This document shows, piece by piece, positions 32,715 through 40,855 of a DNA stretch of 64,000 nt. The stretch is from an uncultured Oscillibacter sp. (lineage in GTDB: Bacteria; Bacillota; Clostridia; Oscillospirales; Oscillospiraceae). Location: positions 16,368-80,367 of the forward strand of contig CAJTZL010000006.1 of NCBI GenBank assembly GCA_910583695.1. Direction: 5' to 3'. The position numbers were made by a program, and so were the translations under genes. The notes below the pieces were generated by a model, which made no database searches, had not been told where the DNA came from, and saw nothing but the letters and a program-made list of their open reading frames with translations. Positions within the stretch are counted from its first letter, which is position 1. Every line of letters begins with the position of its first letter.

Positions 32715-33567
32715 CGTCCATCTTTCCAAATACGCCGTATTCGTTCCAAATGTTCTCCAGCTCCGCGAAGGTGGTTGAGACGTCTGCGCCGTAGCGGTTG
32801 GAGAGAGCCACCAGCAGGGCGTTGATGAGGGACAGCGGCGCCACCATGGAATCCACAAAGGAAATCATCTCACAGGGGGCCAGCAATGCCGCCTGGGAGA
32901 GCTGGTACACCGGGGACAGCTCGTTATCCGTGATGGCGATGATCTCCGCTCCCCGGTCCCGGGCAAACTTCACCGTGTTGATGGTGACTTTGGAGTACCG
33001 GGGGAAGCTGATGGCAATCAGCACGTCCCCGGACCCCATGCGGAGCATCTGCTCGAACATCTCCCCCGCCGCGTTGGACTGAATCAGCGTCACGTTCTCC
33101 GACAGAAGGTGCATATAGAAGTGGAGATATCCCGCTACAAAGGAGGAGGACCGAACCCCCAGAATGTAGACATGACGGCTGGAGAGAATCTTGTCCACCA
33201 CCCGGTCAAACTCGCTGCGGTTGGAATGGCTGAGCATCTGGCGCAGCTTGTCGATGTCCGACTGAATCACCGCCGGCAGCACGTCCTGAAACATGTCCCC
33301 CGCCGCCTGAATGCGCTGGGTGGAGGTCAGGCGGCTGCGGATCATATCCTGCAAAGCCCGCTGCATGCTGGGATAGCCGTCGTAACCCAGCTCGGAGGCA
33401 AAGCGCACCACCGTGGATTCGCTGACTCCCGCCAGAATCCCCAGACGGCTGGCGGTCATGAAGGCCGCCTTGTCGTAGTTCTCCAAAATATAGGAGGCAA
33501 TGCGCTTCTGTCCCTTGGAAAAGCCGTCCATGCCCCGCTCCAGGCAGTTCAAAATATTCTTTGCCAA
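32707..33567 (-). CDS. RpiR/MurR-family transcriptional regulator
   Basis: A 286-aa regulator with an N-terminal RpiR helix-turn-helix (about residues 1-75; GVSESTVVRFASELGYDGYP) and a C-terminal SIS sugar-isomerase domain (about 110-260; VYILGVRSSSFVAGYL). Ligands are usually phosphosugars. The most likely start is the TTG at 33567, five bases after GGGGAG; no in-frame ATG with a good site exists. It sits between ispA and the HI0933-family gene, an atypical place for a sugar regulator, with no sugar genes nearby. Confidence 0.87.
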   Translation of the reverse strand: MAKNILNCLERGMDGFSKGQKRIASYILENYDKAAFMTASRLGILAGVSESTVVRFASELGYDGYPSMQRALQDMIRSRLTSTQRIQAAGDMFQDVLPAVIQSDIDKLRQMLSHSNRSEFDRVVDKILSSRHVYILGVRSSSFVAGYLHFYMHLLSENVTLIQSNAAGEMFEQMLRMGSGDVLIAISFPRYSKVTINTVKFARDRGAEIIAITDNELSPVYQLSQAALLAPCEMISFVDSMVAPLSLINALLVALSNRYGADVSTTFAELENIWNEYGVFGKMDDE

Positions 33568-33610
33568 CTTCTCTCCCCCCGGAATGGAATTTTCCAGGAA
33601 TGACGCTCCC

Positions 33611-34507
33611 TCAGTTCCTGCGGGCCGCAAGGCTGTCCGCCAGCTCCCGCAAAAAGGCCGTATCACCCAGCCAGCGGCCGGAGTCCAGAGCCTCCTTGGC
33701 CCGAACGGTGTAGTCCTGCACCAGAGCCTCGCAGGCCTCCACCCCCAGCAGGTTCACATAGGTGGCCTTCTGGTTCGCCGCATCGGAACCCACGGGCTTG
33801 CCCAGCTCCTCGTCGGTGGAAACCGCGTCCAGAACGTCGTCCCGAATCTGGAAGGCCAAGCCCAAATTCGTGGCATAATGCCAAGCGGCGTTCATGCAGC
33901 TTTCGTCCACCTCCCGGCGGCCCATGGAGGCGCAGACACCCATCATGCAGGCCGCCCGGAGCAGGGCCCCGGTCTTTTTGTTGTTGATGTCCGTCAGGTC
34001 CTCCGCCGTCCGGGGCTGGCCGTCTCCGGCCGTATCCCAATACTGCCCGCCGCACATACCCGACTCTCCGGCGGCCTCCGCCAGAATCTTCGCCGCCAGG
34101 ATCACGGCCGTCCTGCCGCCGTGCCGCCACTCTCCCTTCACAGAGAGCACCGTCTGGAAGGCCGCCGCCTGGAGAGCATCCCCGGCCAGGATGGCCACGC
34201 TCTCTCCAAATTTCTTGTGGCTGGTAGGCATCCCGCGGCGGAGATCATCGTTGTCCATGCAGGGCAGGTCGTCGTGAATGAGGGAATAGGTGTGAAGCAT
34301 TTCCACTCCACAGCCAAAGTCCAGAGCCTCTTCCAGGGCTCCCCCCGCCGCCTCGCAGAATTTCATGGTCAGTATGGGCCGGATGCGCTTGCCTCCGGCC
34401 AGAAGGCTGTAGCGCATAGCCTCTTCCAGGCCTCCGCTGGAGAAGAACGTCCGCAGACGGGCCTCCACCAGCTCCCGTGCCTCTTCCAATTGCATCTGAA
34501 AATCCAT
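33611..34507 (-). CDS. ispA: Farnesyl/geranyl diphosphate synthase
   Basis: A 298-aa short-chain trans-prenyltransferase condensing IPP with DMAPP/GPP. First Asp-rich motif DDLPCMDNDDLRRG is near residue 83 and the second (FQIRDDVLD) near residue 222. It starts 3 nt after xseB, as in many Firmicutes (xseA-xseB-ispA). Chain length (C15 versus C20) cannot be fixed by eye. dxs, the usual next gene, is missing here. Confidence 0.94.
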   Translation of the reverse strand: MDFQMQLEEARELVEARLRTFFSSGGLEEAMRYSLLAGGKRIRPILTMKFCEAAGGALEEALDFGCGVEMLHTYSLIHDDLPCMDNDDLRRGMPTSHKKFGESVAILAGDALQAAAFQTVLSVKGEWRHGGRTAVILAAKILAEAAGESGMCGGQYWDTAGDGQPRTAEDLTDINNKKTGALLRAACMMGVCASMGRREVDESCMNAAWHYATNLGLAFQIRDDVLDAVSTDEELGKPVGSDAANQKATYVNLLGVEACEALVQDYTVRAKEALDSGRWLGDTAFLRELADSLAARRN

Positions 34508-34510
34508 GGC

Positions 34511-34750
34511 CTATACCTCCTCCATCGTTTCAAAGGGCTGCTCCACCGGTGCGCCGTCGGGGCCCTTCATGAGCTTTACCACCTGCTGCTCCGCCTGATC
34601 CAGCTGCTTCGTACAGGCAGCGATCAGCTTTGTTCCCTCTTCAAAGAGAGCCAGGGAGTCCGCCAGCCGGACGTCCCCCTGCTCCAGGGCGGAAACAATT
34701 TCCTCCAGACGGGTGATCTGCTGTTCAAACGTCATTTTTTTCGCGGCCAT
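34511..34750 (-). CDS. xseB: Exodeoxyribonuclease VII small subunit
   Basis: A 79-aa XseB with the conserved helical segment FEQQITRLEEIVSALEQGDV and LADSLALFEEGTKL. It binds XseA to form ExoVII, which digests single-stranded DNA. The ATG at 34750 lies inside the xseA 3' end (19-nt overlap), with GGAGGGAAC just before it. Confidence 0.94.
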   Translation of the reverse strand: MAAKKMTFEQQITRLEEIVSALEQGDVRLADSLALFEEGTKLIAACTKQLDQAEQQVVKLMKGPDGAPVEQPFETMEEV

Positions 34751-35964
34751 GCCGTTCCCTCCTTTTCATAGGACTCCTCCACAGTGCAGAGGAAGCCTCC
34801 CTCTCCCAGGGTCACGGAAACCCGTTCCCCGGCCTGCACGTCCCGCCAGGACCGCAGAATCTCCCCGGAGGGCCCCCGGGCCATAGCGTAGCCCCGGCCG
34901 AAAACCTTCAAGGGGCTCATGGCATCCAGGGCCGCCCCCAGCACGGAGACCTGCTGCCGCTTCCCGGCCACCAGCCCCGCGGACAGGTCCCCCAGCCGCT
35001 GCTGGACGTGGAGAAGCTCCATCCGCTTGTCCTGGACATAGGCCAGCTGGTCCCGGAGGACCCGCTTTTCCGCTAGGGCCGCCAGCCTCTGCCGGAGGGC
35101 CGTCAGGCGGGCGCTCTCGCTCCGCCCCAGCCGGGAGGCCGCGCCGGTCAGCCACTGCTTCAGGGCCCCCTGGTCCGGCACGGCGATTTCCGCCGCGTTG
35201 GAGGGGGTGGAGGCCCGGGCGTCCGCCACAAAGTCGGCGATGGTCACATCGGGCTCGTGGCCCACGGCGGAGATCACCGGCAGCTCGGAGTCGTAAATGG
35301 CCCGGGCCACCCGTTCGTCGTTGAAGGCCCAAAGGTCCTCCATGGACCCGCCGCCCCGGCCGGTGATGATCACGTCTCCCACCCGCCAGCGGTTGGCGTA
35401 GCGGATGGCCCCGGCGATTTCCGGCGGAGCCTCGGCCCCCTGGACCCGGACGGGCAGGAGGACCGCCTTTGCCAGCGGGTAACGCCGCCGCAGAATGCGG
35501 ATCATGTCGTGGACCGCCGCCCCGGCGGAGGAGGTGACAATGGCGATACGCTCCGGATAGGGCGGCAGGGGCTTCTTGTGGGCGGGGTCAAAGAGGCCCT
35601 CGGCGTAGAGCTTGGCTTTCAGCTGCTCGAAGGCCACCGCCAAGTCCCCCGCCCCCTCGGGGATCAGGGAATTGCAGTAGAGCTGATAGGCCCCGTCCCG
35701 GGGAAAGACGGTGATCCGCCCCTGGGCGATGACCTTCATGCCGTTTTCCGGGCGGAACCGGAGGCGGGAGGCCTGCCCCCGGAACATGACGCACCGCAAA
35801 GCGCCCTCCGGGTCCTTTAAGGTGAAGTAGTGGTGCCCGGAGGGATACATTTTATAATTGGAGAGCTCCCCCCGAACATACACGTCCTGGAGCATGGGCT
35901 CCCCGTCCAGCAGGAGCTTGACCAGCTGGTTGACCTCGGCGACGCCGAAAATGTGCTGTTCCAT
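34732..35964 (-). CDS. xseA: Exodeoxyribonuclease VII large subunit
   Basis: A 410-aa ExoVII catalytic subunit. An N-terminal OB-fold (VYVRGELSNYKMYPSGHHYF) is followed by the catalytic core (GRGGGSMEDLWAFNDE, SAVGHEPDVTIADFVADARA) and a helical C-terminal region that binds XseB. The start at 35964 lies 3 nt after the XRE regulator's stop, so transcription may partly depend on read-through from that small gene. Confidence 0.95.
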   Translation of the reverse strand: MEQHIFGVAEVNQLVKLLLDGEPMLQDVYVRGELSNYKMYPSGHHYFTLKDPEGALRCVMFRGQASRLRFRPENGMKVIAQGRITVFPRDGAYQLYCNSLIPEGAGDLAVAFEQLKAKLYAEGLFDPAHKKPLPPYPERIAIVTSSAGAAVHDMIRILRRRYPLAKAVLLPVRVQGAEAPPEIAGAIRYANRWRVGDVIITGRGGGSMEDLWAFNDERVARAIYDSELPVISAVGHEPDVTIADFVADARASTPSNAAEIAVPDQGALKQWLTGAASRLGRSESARLTALRQRLAALAEKRVLRDQLAYVQDKRMELLHVQQRLGDLSAGLVAGKRQQVSVLGAALDAMSPLKVFGRGYAMARGPSGEILRSWRDVQAGERVSVTLGEGGFLCTVEESYEKEGTAWPRKK

Positions 35965-35967
35965 GGG

Positions 35968-36174
35968 CTACCTCTCGTCGCTGCGCCCGGCCAGATAGTC
36001 CAGACTCACACCGAAGTGATCGGCCAGAGCGCAGAGATTATAAAAATTGGGGACACTGGTTGCGCCCTCAAGTCCTTGATATTGGCGGGTCGTAATTCCA
36101 ACTGCCGCCGCAACCTGGACCTGGGTTTCCTTCCGTTCCGCCCGCAAAGCCCGCAATCTTTCTGAAAATTCCAT
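35968..36174 (-). CDS. Small XRE-family repressor
   Basis: A 68-aa single-domain helix-turn-helix protein: MEFSERLRALRAERKETQVQ, then QVAAAVGITTRQYQGLEGAT. AAGGAG five bases before ATG 36174 fixes the start. It is divergent from a 74-aa gene at 36269, and the 95 bp between them carry two copies of an 18-bp palindrome, one inside the spacer of the divergent promoter. A repressor of that promoter, and perhaps of itself, is the simplest reading. The gene is inserted between nusB and xseA. Confidence 0.88.
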   Translation of the reverse strand: MEFSERLRALRAERKETQVQVAAAVGITTRQYQGLEGATSVPNFYNLCALADHFGVSLDYLAGRSDER

Positions 36175-36183
36175 GATAACTCC

Positions 36184-36212
36184 TTGACACGAAACAAATT
36201 TCATGTTATGCT
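36184..36212 (+). promoter_or_regulatory. Sigma-A promoter of the 74-aa gene
   Basis: TTGACA (36184-36189), 17-bp spacer, TATGCT (36207-36212): a near-consensus promoter. The spacer is almost entirely filled by the first operator copy, so bound repressor would block RNA polymerase. Confidence 0.8.
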
Positions 36213-36235
36213 GGGTGCACGAAATTCATTTCATG
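36188..36235. promoter_or_regulatory. Two operator palindromes of the XRE repressor
   Basis: CACGAAACAAATTTCATG (36188-36205) and CACGAAATTCATTTCATG (36218-36235) share the inverted-repeat core CAnGAAA-n4-TTTCnTG. They lie 30 bp apart, about three helical turns, on the same face of the DNA. Such a pair beside a divergent XRE gene is typical of operator DNA; binding itself is inferred. Confidence 0.72.
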
Positions 36236-36268
36236 CTTTGCAAATATCTTAAAAGAAAGGTGGTTCCC

Positions 36269-36493
36269 ATGTCCGACTTCATGCTCTGGCTCCACGCCAA
36301 CTACATCCGGCCCCAAATCGGCAAGGGGGAAAAAGGAGACTACAGTTTCCATTTTGACCTGGTGGACAACAGTCTGCCGCCCGCCGTCCGGACCTCTATG
36401 GAAAAATGCCTGGAGTTTACCGCGATAAGCGCCTTCTCCCTCGGTTTAAAAACCGGAGCAGGACTGGCAGGCAGCGCATCCCGGACCCCTTGA
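36269..36493 (+). CDS. Hypothetical 74-aa protein under XRE control
   Basis: A small protein beginning MSDFMLWLHANYIRPQIGKG and continuing with a Phe/His/Asp-rich middle. The C-terminus (FSLGLKTGAGLAGSASRTP) has a weakly hydrophobic glycine-rich stretch. GAAAGGTGG precedes the ATG. No family recognised and no clear membrane span. Its own promoter with operators and a terminator right after it show an independently controlled one-gene unit. It might be a target of the divergent repressor, for example a small toxin or modulator, but nothing in the sequence proves this. Confidence 0.72.
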   Translation: MSDFMLWLHANYIRPQIGKGEKGDYSFHFDLVDNSLPPAVRTSMEKCLEFTAISAFSLGLKTGAGLAGSASRTP

Positions 36494-36510
36494 CAGCCGC
36501 AACGGGAAAA

Positions 36511-36556
36511 AGCAGAGCCGGACATGGTTCAGCCCCATGCCCGCTCTGCTGTTTTT
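36511..36556. terminator. Bidirectional terminator
   Basis: Hairpin AGCAGAGCcGGaCATGG / CCATGcCCgCTCTGCT (two small mismatches), followed by GTTTTT on the plus strand and TTTTT on the minus strand. It serves the 74-aa gene and the converging nusB. Confidence 0.82.
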
Positions 36557-37004
36557 ATTCGGAGAGCTCCTGCCGGGAGAAGCTGCCCAGAATGCCGTTG
36601 ATGAATTTCACCGTCTCCGGCGTCTCGTATTTTTTGGCGATTTCCACCGCCTCGTTGATGGCGGCGGCGTTGGGCACGTCCGGCATATACAGCACCTCGT
36701 ACATGGCCACCCGCATGACGGCGGAGGCCACCAGGGGGATGCGGGAAAACTTCCAGCCCTTGGCGTACTTTTCAATATAGCCGTCCAGCTCCGCGCCGTG
36801 CTCGTCGACCCCCCGGACCAGCCGGCGGATATACGCCGCCTGCTTGGCGTTGGGGGCCTCCCGGTAGAGGTCCTCCTCCTCCGCAAGCTCGGCGAAGGCC
36901 GCCGCTGTCAGCCGCTGGTCCAGCAGCTCCTCCGCGGTTTTGCCGGAAAAATTCAGTTCATAGGAGAGATGAATGGCAATCTCCCGGGCGGTGTTCCGTA
37001 CCAT
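36555..37004 (-). CDS. nusB: Transcription antitermination factor NusB
   Basis: A 149-aa all-helical RNA-binding protein, with REIAIHLSYELNFSGKTAEE at the start and the conserved NAAAINEAVEIAKKYETPET and FINGILGSF toward the end. NusB with NusE (S10) binds boxA of rRNA transcripts. It follows the Asp23 gene, as in other Firmicutes (spoIIIA-yqhY-nusB-xseA). AAAGGAC precedes the ATG. Confidence 0.94.
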   Translation of the reverse strand: MVRNTAREIAIHLSYELNFSGKTAEELLDQRLTAAAFAELAEEEDLYREAPNAKQAAYIRRLVRGVDEHGAELDGYIEKYAKGWKFSRIPLVASAVMRVAMYEVLYMPDVPNAAAINEAVEIAKKYETPETVKFINGILGSFSRQELSE

Positions 37005-37041
37005 AGCTGTTCGTCCTTTATCTGTCGTTCCGGTCCGGCGC

Positions 37042-37419
37042 TCAGTTCAGCGACACGCCGCCCACATGGATGTTCACCGCCTCCACGGCGCAGCCGGTCA
37101 TGGCCTCCACGGCGGAGGACACGGCCTTCTGGGCGTTTCCCGCCACTTCGGGGATGGGATGGCCGTACTGAACGGTCAGATACAGGTCCAGAACCAGCGC
37201 CGCGCCGGTCATGTCGATTTTCACGCCCCGGACGCCCTTCTGGGCGTTTTTCCGGTTGTTCACCAGATCGCTGACGCTGCTGCCCAGGTTTGTCATCATC
37301 CCGGACACGCCCTCCACCTCCCGGACCGCGCCCACGGCGATGGCGGCGATGACCTCCTCCGAGATGTTGATGCTGCCGTTTTCCTCCGGCAGGGTCATAT
37401 ATTCCTTACTCTCGGCCAT
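37042..37419 (-). CDS. Asp23/Gls24 family protein (YqhY type)
   Basis: A 125-aa Asp23-family protein: SINISEEVIAAIAVGAVREVEGV and the C-terminal VEAVNIHVGGVSL are typical. In Bacillus, YqhY is linked to acetyl-CoA carboxylase control and lies at the same site, before nusB; accBC is missing here. AAGGAGAGG precedes ATG 37419. A sigma-A promoter at 37500-37528 shows the gene starts a new vegetative unit after the sporulation operon. Confidence 0.9.
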   Translation of the reverse strand: MAESKEYMTLPEENGSINISEEVIAAIAVGAVREVEGVSGMMTNLGSSVSDLVNNRKNAQKGVRGVKIDMTGAALVLDLYLTVQYGHPIPEVAGNAQKAVSSAVEAMTGCAVEAVNIHVGGVSLN

Positions 37420-37499
37420 GCTGTACCTCTCCTTATTTTTTCCTTCGTGAAACGGCCGCCGCATTTCGGCGGACCTTTCCGTTAAAATCATGCTGAGTG

Positions 37500-37528
37500 A
37501 TTATACCATATCCCACCGGAAATTACAA
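37500..37528 (-). promoter_or_regulatory. Sigma-A promoter of asp23-nusB
   Basis: Minus strand: TTGTAA (37528-37523), 17-bp spacer, TATAAT (37505-37500), immediately after the spoIIIAH stop codon. No terminator is visible between the two units. Confidence 0.8.
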
Positions 37529-37531
37529 CTG

Positions 37532-38167
37532 TTAATTTGCCGCCATGATCTTGATATTCCCCGCCGGGAGCCCCGTCTCCGTCATGGTGATATCGGTGAT
37601 TTTTGCCACATCCTCGGCGGTCAGATCCCCGCTCTTGGTGGACACCACCACGCTGACGCTCTCATCCCCCATGAAGGCCACGCAGTCCGCGTAGCCCTTG
37701 GCCGTGACCAGATTCTCGATCTGGGCCTCCGCCAGGGTGTAGGAGGCCAGAACCTGGATGCCCTGGGACGCCTCGTTGGCCACGACCTGATCGGCGTTCT
37801 CCTGCTCCGCCGCCTCCTGGAGAAGGGAGATGGCGTTGTCCCGGGCCTGCTGCCGGGTGAGCCGGGCGGAGGCAAAGTAGTCCGAGCCGGTGTAGATCAT
37901 CCCCTCATCCGGCGGGGCTCCGGTGTCCTCCGCCGGGCCGGGGGCCGCCTCCTGGCCGGATTTTGCGGCTTCACCGGGCTTTGCACCCTCGCCGGGCTCT
38001 CCGGCCTCCCCGCCCTTGCCGGAAACCAGCTGGGCCTCCCCCAGCAGCTTGCCTCCGGCGGCCTGCTGCACCTCCTGGCCGGTGTAAATCCAGTTCAGCG
38101 CCACCGCCGAACAAACCAGCACCGCCATCACCGCCACCACGGCGTTCCGCTTCCATCTCGCACTCAT
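37532..38167 (-). CDS. spoIIIAH: Stage III sporulation protein AH
   Basis: SpoIIIAH is the mother-cell half of the channel between mother cell and forespore; its C-terminal domain docks with SpoIIQ. The 211-aa protein has one N-terminal membrane span (AVVAVMAVLVCSAVALNW), a Pro/Glu/Gly linker (about residues 40-90) and a YscJ/FliF-like ring domain (about 100-211, ARLTRQQARDNAISLLQEAA). ATG 38167 follows GGAGGAAC. It is the last gene of the eight-gene operon. Confidence 0.93.
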   Translation of the reverse strand: MSARWKRNAVVAVMAVLVCSAVALNWIYTGQEVQQAAGGKLLGEAQLVSGKGGEAGEPGEGAKPGEAAKSGQEAAPGPAEDTGAPPDEGMIYTGSDYFASARLTRQQARDNAISLLQEAAEQENADQVVANEASQGIQVLASYTLAEAQIENLVTAKGYADCVAFMGDESVSVVVSTKSGDLTAEDVAKITDITMTETGLPAGNIKIMAAN

Positions 38168-38190
38168 AGACCCGTTCCTCCTCCAAATAA

Positions 38191-38721
38191 TTACTGCCAT
38201 TTTGCCACCGTGACCCGGTCGGTAGGCAGGCCGGTGAGAGCGGCCACCGCCCCCGTCACCGCCAGCCGGACCTCTGCGCTGCCGCCGCCCTGACACACCA
38301 CCAGGGCGCCCCGGTAGGTGGGCCACATCCGCCGCACCACCACCGTCTCGTCTCCGGAGGAGCCGTCCAAGCGGACCGTCTCCGACTTTCTGGAATAGTC
38401 CTCCGGCGCGGCGGTGTCCCCGCTGTAGCTCAGCTGGGTGTCCTGGGCCAGCTGCCGCTCCCCGTCGGAATCCACGGACAGCATCACCTTCACCTGTCCC
38501 ACGCCGTCCATGGCCCCCAGGATTTCCTCCATCTCCGTCTGAATCGTCTGGAGGTCCCAGCCGCTCTGAGAGGCCGGAGCGGAGGGCTTCTCCCGCCGGA
38601 GACCCTCCTCCCCGCTCCCAAGCCCCGGCCACAGCAGCAGCCCCGCTCCGATCAGCGCCACCAGCGCCGCGTACTTGTACTTGTTCCATATCTTTTGCAC
38701 TCCTTCAGTTTTTTCCTTCAT
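38191..38721 (-). CDS. spoIIIAG: Stage III sporulation protein AG
   Basis: A 176-aa ring-forming subunit of the feeding-tube complex. One membrane span lies near residues 16-35 (YAALVALIGAGLLLWP). The rest is a ring-building-motif domain with a long insertion (QTIQTEMEEILGAMDGVGQV, VLSVDSDGE-type strands). Its start (ATG 38721) overlaps the spoIIIAF end by 17 nt. Confidence 0.92.
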   Translation of the reverse strand: MKEKTEGVQKIWNKYKYAALVALIGAGLLLWPGLGSGEEGLRREKPSAPASQSGWDLQTIQTEMEEILGAMDGVGQVKVMLSVDSDGERQLAQDTQLSYSGDTAAPEDYSRKSETVRLDGSSGDETVVVRRMWPTYRGALVVCQGGGSAEVRLAVTGAVAALTGLPTDRVTVAKWQ

Positions 38722-39190
38722 GCCAAACCTGCCTCTCCGCCGGGATTCCAAGCTCCTCAGCCATCCAGTCCGCCAGGGCCGGGGAATAGGGCCCGGTCAG
38801 CTCCGCCGCGGCCGGAACAGGGGTCTTCCCATCCGCCCCCGGCTCCGTCTCCACCCGGACCGTGAGCTTCCCAAGCCCCAGCGCGTCCGCTTTGTCCGAT
38901 ATATATGCCGCGGTCCGCTTGGCTATGATAGCTGCCAGCTCTTCTTTTCCGGCGGCGTCCAGCTCCGCCGTCCGTTCCTGAACGGCTTCCCGGTAATCGG
39001 AGAAGTCCAGCCGCAGTCGCCCCAGGTCCGTTTTCAGCACCGGCTGGAGCAGCGCCGCCAGCAGCAGCAGCCCTCCGGTAAAGCCGGAAATTTTTCGGAG
39101 GGTCCCCTCCGGCACCAGGGTCTGGACCACCGTCAGCATCAGCGTCACCGCCGCAATGGAGGTGAGCCAGCTCCGTACCGCCCCGATCAT
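38705..39190 (-). CDS. spoIIIAF: Stage III sporulation protein AF
   Basis: A 161-aa membrane protein with two N-terminal spans (about residues 7-25 and 32-50; KISGFTGGLLLLAALLQPVL) and a small soluble ring-like domain (about 80-150) that forms part of the SpoIIIA-SpoIIQ apparatus. It is coupled to spoIIIAE through ATGA. Confidence 0.92.
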   Translation of the reverse strand: MIGAVRSWLTSIAAVTLMLTVVQTLVPEGTLRKISGFTGGLLLLAALLQPVLKTDLGRLRLDFSDYREAVQERTAELDAAGKEELAAIIAKRTAAYISDKADALGLGKLTVRVETEPGADGKTPVPAAAELTGPYSPALADWMAEELGIPAERQVWHEGKN

Positions 39191-40260
39191 GGCGTCACCG
39201 CCGCCACGGAGCTGAGCACCGACACCAGCAGCAGCAGGGCGCAGCTCCCGGTCATGCCCAGCACCAGTCCGAAGGCCCCGCCCAGGCCGTCAATGAGCTT
39301 GCACAGCTCCGGGGCCCCCACCGCCGCCGCCAGGAAGGCGGAGAGCTTGTACAGCAGATACTGGACGCCCAATTGCAGAAACGGATAGGCGCAGGCCGCC
39401 AGAATCGCCAGCATCCCAAAGACGCCGATGGTGTTTTTCAGCATCCCTGCCCCGGCCAGCACCGTCTCCGCCGCCTCGGCGATGATGCCCCCCACCACCG
39501 GCACCGCGCCGGAGATGGCGGCCTTCGCCACCTTCACCGAGGCCCCGTCCGCCGCCCCGGCGATGACTCGGACCGTGGAGAGGTACACCGTAAACAGCAA
39601 CAGGGACGAGGTCAGCATCCAGGTGACGATTTTTTTCAGCGCCTCCGCAATGGCTCCCAGCCGGTTCTCCGGCAGACAGGCTCCCGCCGCCAGGGCCCCG
39701 ATGTACAGATAGACCAGGGGAATCAGCAGTCCGTCAATAAGCTCCATCAAAAGGTCCGCCAGGAAGACGGTCGTCACCTGCTGGAACGTGGCGGTCGTCA
39801 CCGCCCCGGAGGCCGCCGTGGCCGCCGCCAGGGTGGGAAGCAGGGCCTTGGAAAAGACATTCAGCTCCCCGATGGTCTCCGCCCCCAGGCCGATGAGGTC
39901 CTCCAGGCTTCCCGCCGTCAGCAGCGTGACCGCCAGGGCCCCGGCCATGGGGAGAAAGGCCGTGCCCTTTCCCGTTCCCTGGGCAAACCCGTCCACCGCG
40001 CCGCAGGCCACCGCCACCAGCAGAATGGACGCCGCCCCCCGGAGCCGCTGGCGGAGAACGGCCTTCACCTCCCCGACCAGCCGCTCCGCAATTCCCGCCA
40101 GCCCCTGGGAAAAGCCCCCGGGACCGGATAGGTCCCCGATTTCCAGCACGTCCTCCGCCGCCTCCGGCAGGGCGTCCGTCAGGTCCTCCGGCAGCTCCGC
40201 CGCCCGGGCGTCCACCGTCAGGGCCAGGAGAAGCACCATCAGGCAAATCCAATGTTTCAT
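39187..40260 (-). CDS. spoIIIAE: Stage III sporulation protein AE
   Basis: A 357-aa polytopic membrane protein with a signal-like N-terminus (MKHWICLMVLLLALTVDARA), then multiple hydrophobic helices separated by short loops. It is the largest membrane subunit of the channel and is required for sigma-G activity in the forespore. ATG 40260 overlaps the spoIIIAD stop by 4 nt; a longer upstream frame is a shadow of spoIIIAD. Confidence 0.92.
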   Translation of the reverse strand: MKHWICLMVLLLALTVDARAAELPEDLTDALPEAAEDVLEIGDLSGPGGFSQGLAGIAERLVGEVKAVLRQRLRGAASILLVAVACGAVDGFAQGTGKGTAFLPMAGALAVTLLTAGSLEDLIGLGAETIGELNVFSKALLPTLAAATAASGAVTTATFQQVTTVFLADLLMELIDGLLIPLVYLYIGALAAGACLPENRLGAIAEALKKIVTWMLTSSLLLFTVYLSTVRVIAGAADGASVKVAKAAISGAVPVVGGIIAEAAETVLAGAGMLKNTIGVFGMLAILAACAYPFLQLGVQYLLYKLSAFLAAAVGAPELCKLIDGLGGAFGLVLGMTGSCALLLLVSVLSSVAAVTP

Positions 40261-40646
40261 CGCATCAGCTCCATCAACAGGGACAGCACCGCCCGCAGCA
40301 GGGGCAGAGCGGCAATGAGCGCGCAGACCGCTCCCGCCGTCTCCACCACCGAGGCCAGGGCGGATTCTCCCGCATCCCGGCAGAGGCTCCCGCCGAGCTT
40401 CACCACCAGGGCAATGCCCACGGTTTTGTACAGGGGAATGAACAGCTCTCGGGACAGGCCGCTCTCCTCCACCAGCTCCCCCAAAAACTCCATCAGCCGC
40501 TCCAGACTCCCCGCCAGGGAGAGGAGCACCGCCGCCGTGGCTCCCAGGGTCAGCAGCAGCGCCGTCTCCGGACTTCCCCGCCGCACCACCAGAGCCAGCA
40601 GTGCCGCCGTCACGCACAGCGCCGCCGCCTGAACCGACAGCTCCAC
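40257..40646 (-). CDS. spoIIIAD: Stage III sporulation protein AD
   Basis: A 129-aa protein with three or four membrane helices, related to SpoIIIAC. Motif EESGLSRELFIPLYKTVGIA in the middle is typical. It begins with GTG at 40646, 2 nt after the spoIIIAC stop, and is coupled to spoIIIAE. Confidence 0.92.
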   Translation of the reverse strand: MELSVQAAALCVTAALLALVVRRGSPETALLLTLGATAAVLLSLAGSLERLMEFLGELVEESGLSRELFIPLYKTVGIALVVKLGGSLCRDAGESALASVVETAGAVCALIAALPLLRAVLSLLMELMR

Positions 40647-40648
40647 GG

Positions 40649-40843
40649 CTAAAAGTTGAACAGGGTCTTGATGAGATCAAAGAGATCGCTGATCTCCTGG
40701 ACCATCATCATCAAGACCACCACCAGCCCCGCCAGGGTCGTCATCATGGCCTGTTCCTCCCGGCCGGAACGGACCAGGAGCTGGTTCAGCACCGCCACCA
40801 GAATGCCGATGGCGGCAATTTTGAAAATCAAATCCACATCCAT
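40649..40843 (-). CDS. spoIIIAC: Stage III sporulation protein AC
   Basis: A 64-aa protein with two membrane helices: MDVDLIFKIAAIGILVAVLN, a basic RSGREEQ loop, then a second helix through LVVVLMMMV. Size and sequence match the family. It sits between spoIIIAB and spoIIIAD in the canonical order. Confidence 0.92.
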   Translation of the reverse strand: MDVDLIFKIAAIGILVAVLNQLLVRSGREEQAMMTTLAGLVVVLMMMVQEISDLFDLIKTLFNF

Positions 40844-40855
40844 GCGTCTGTTCCC

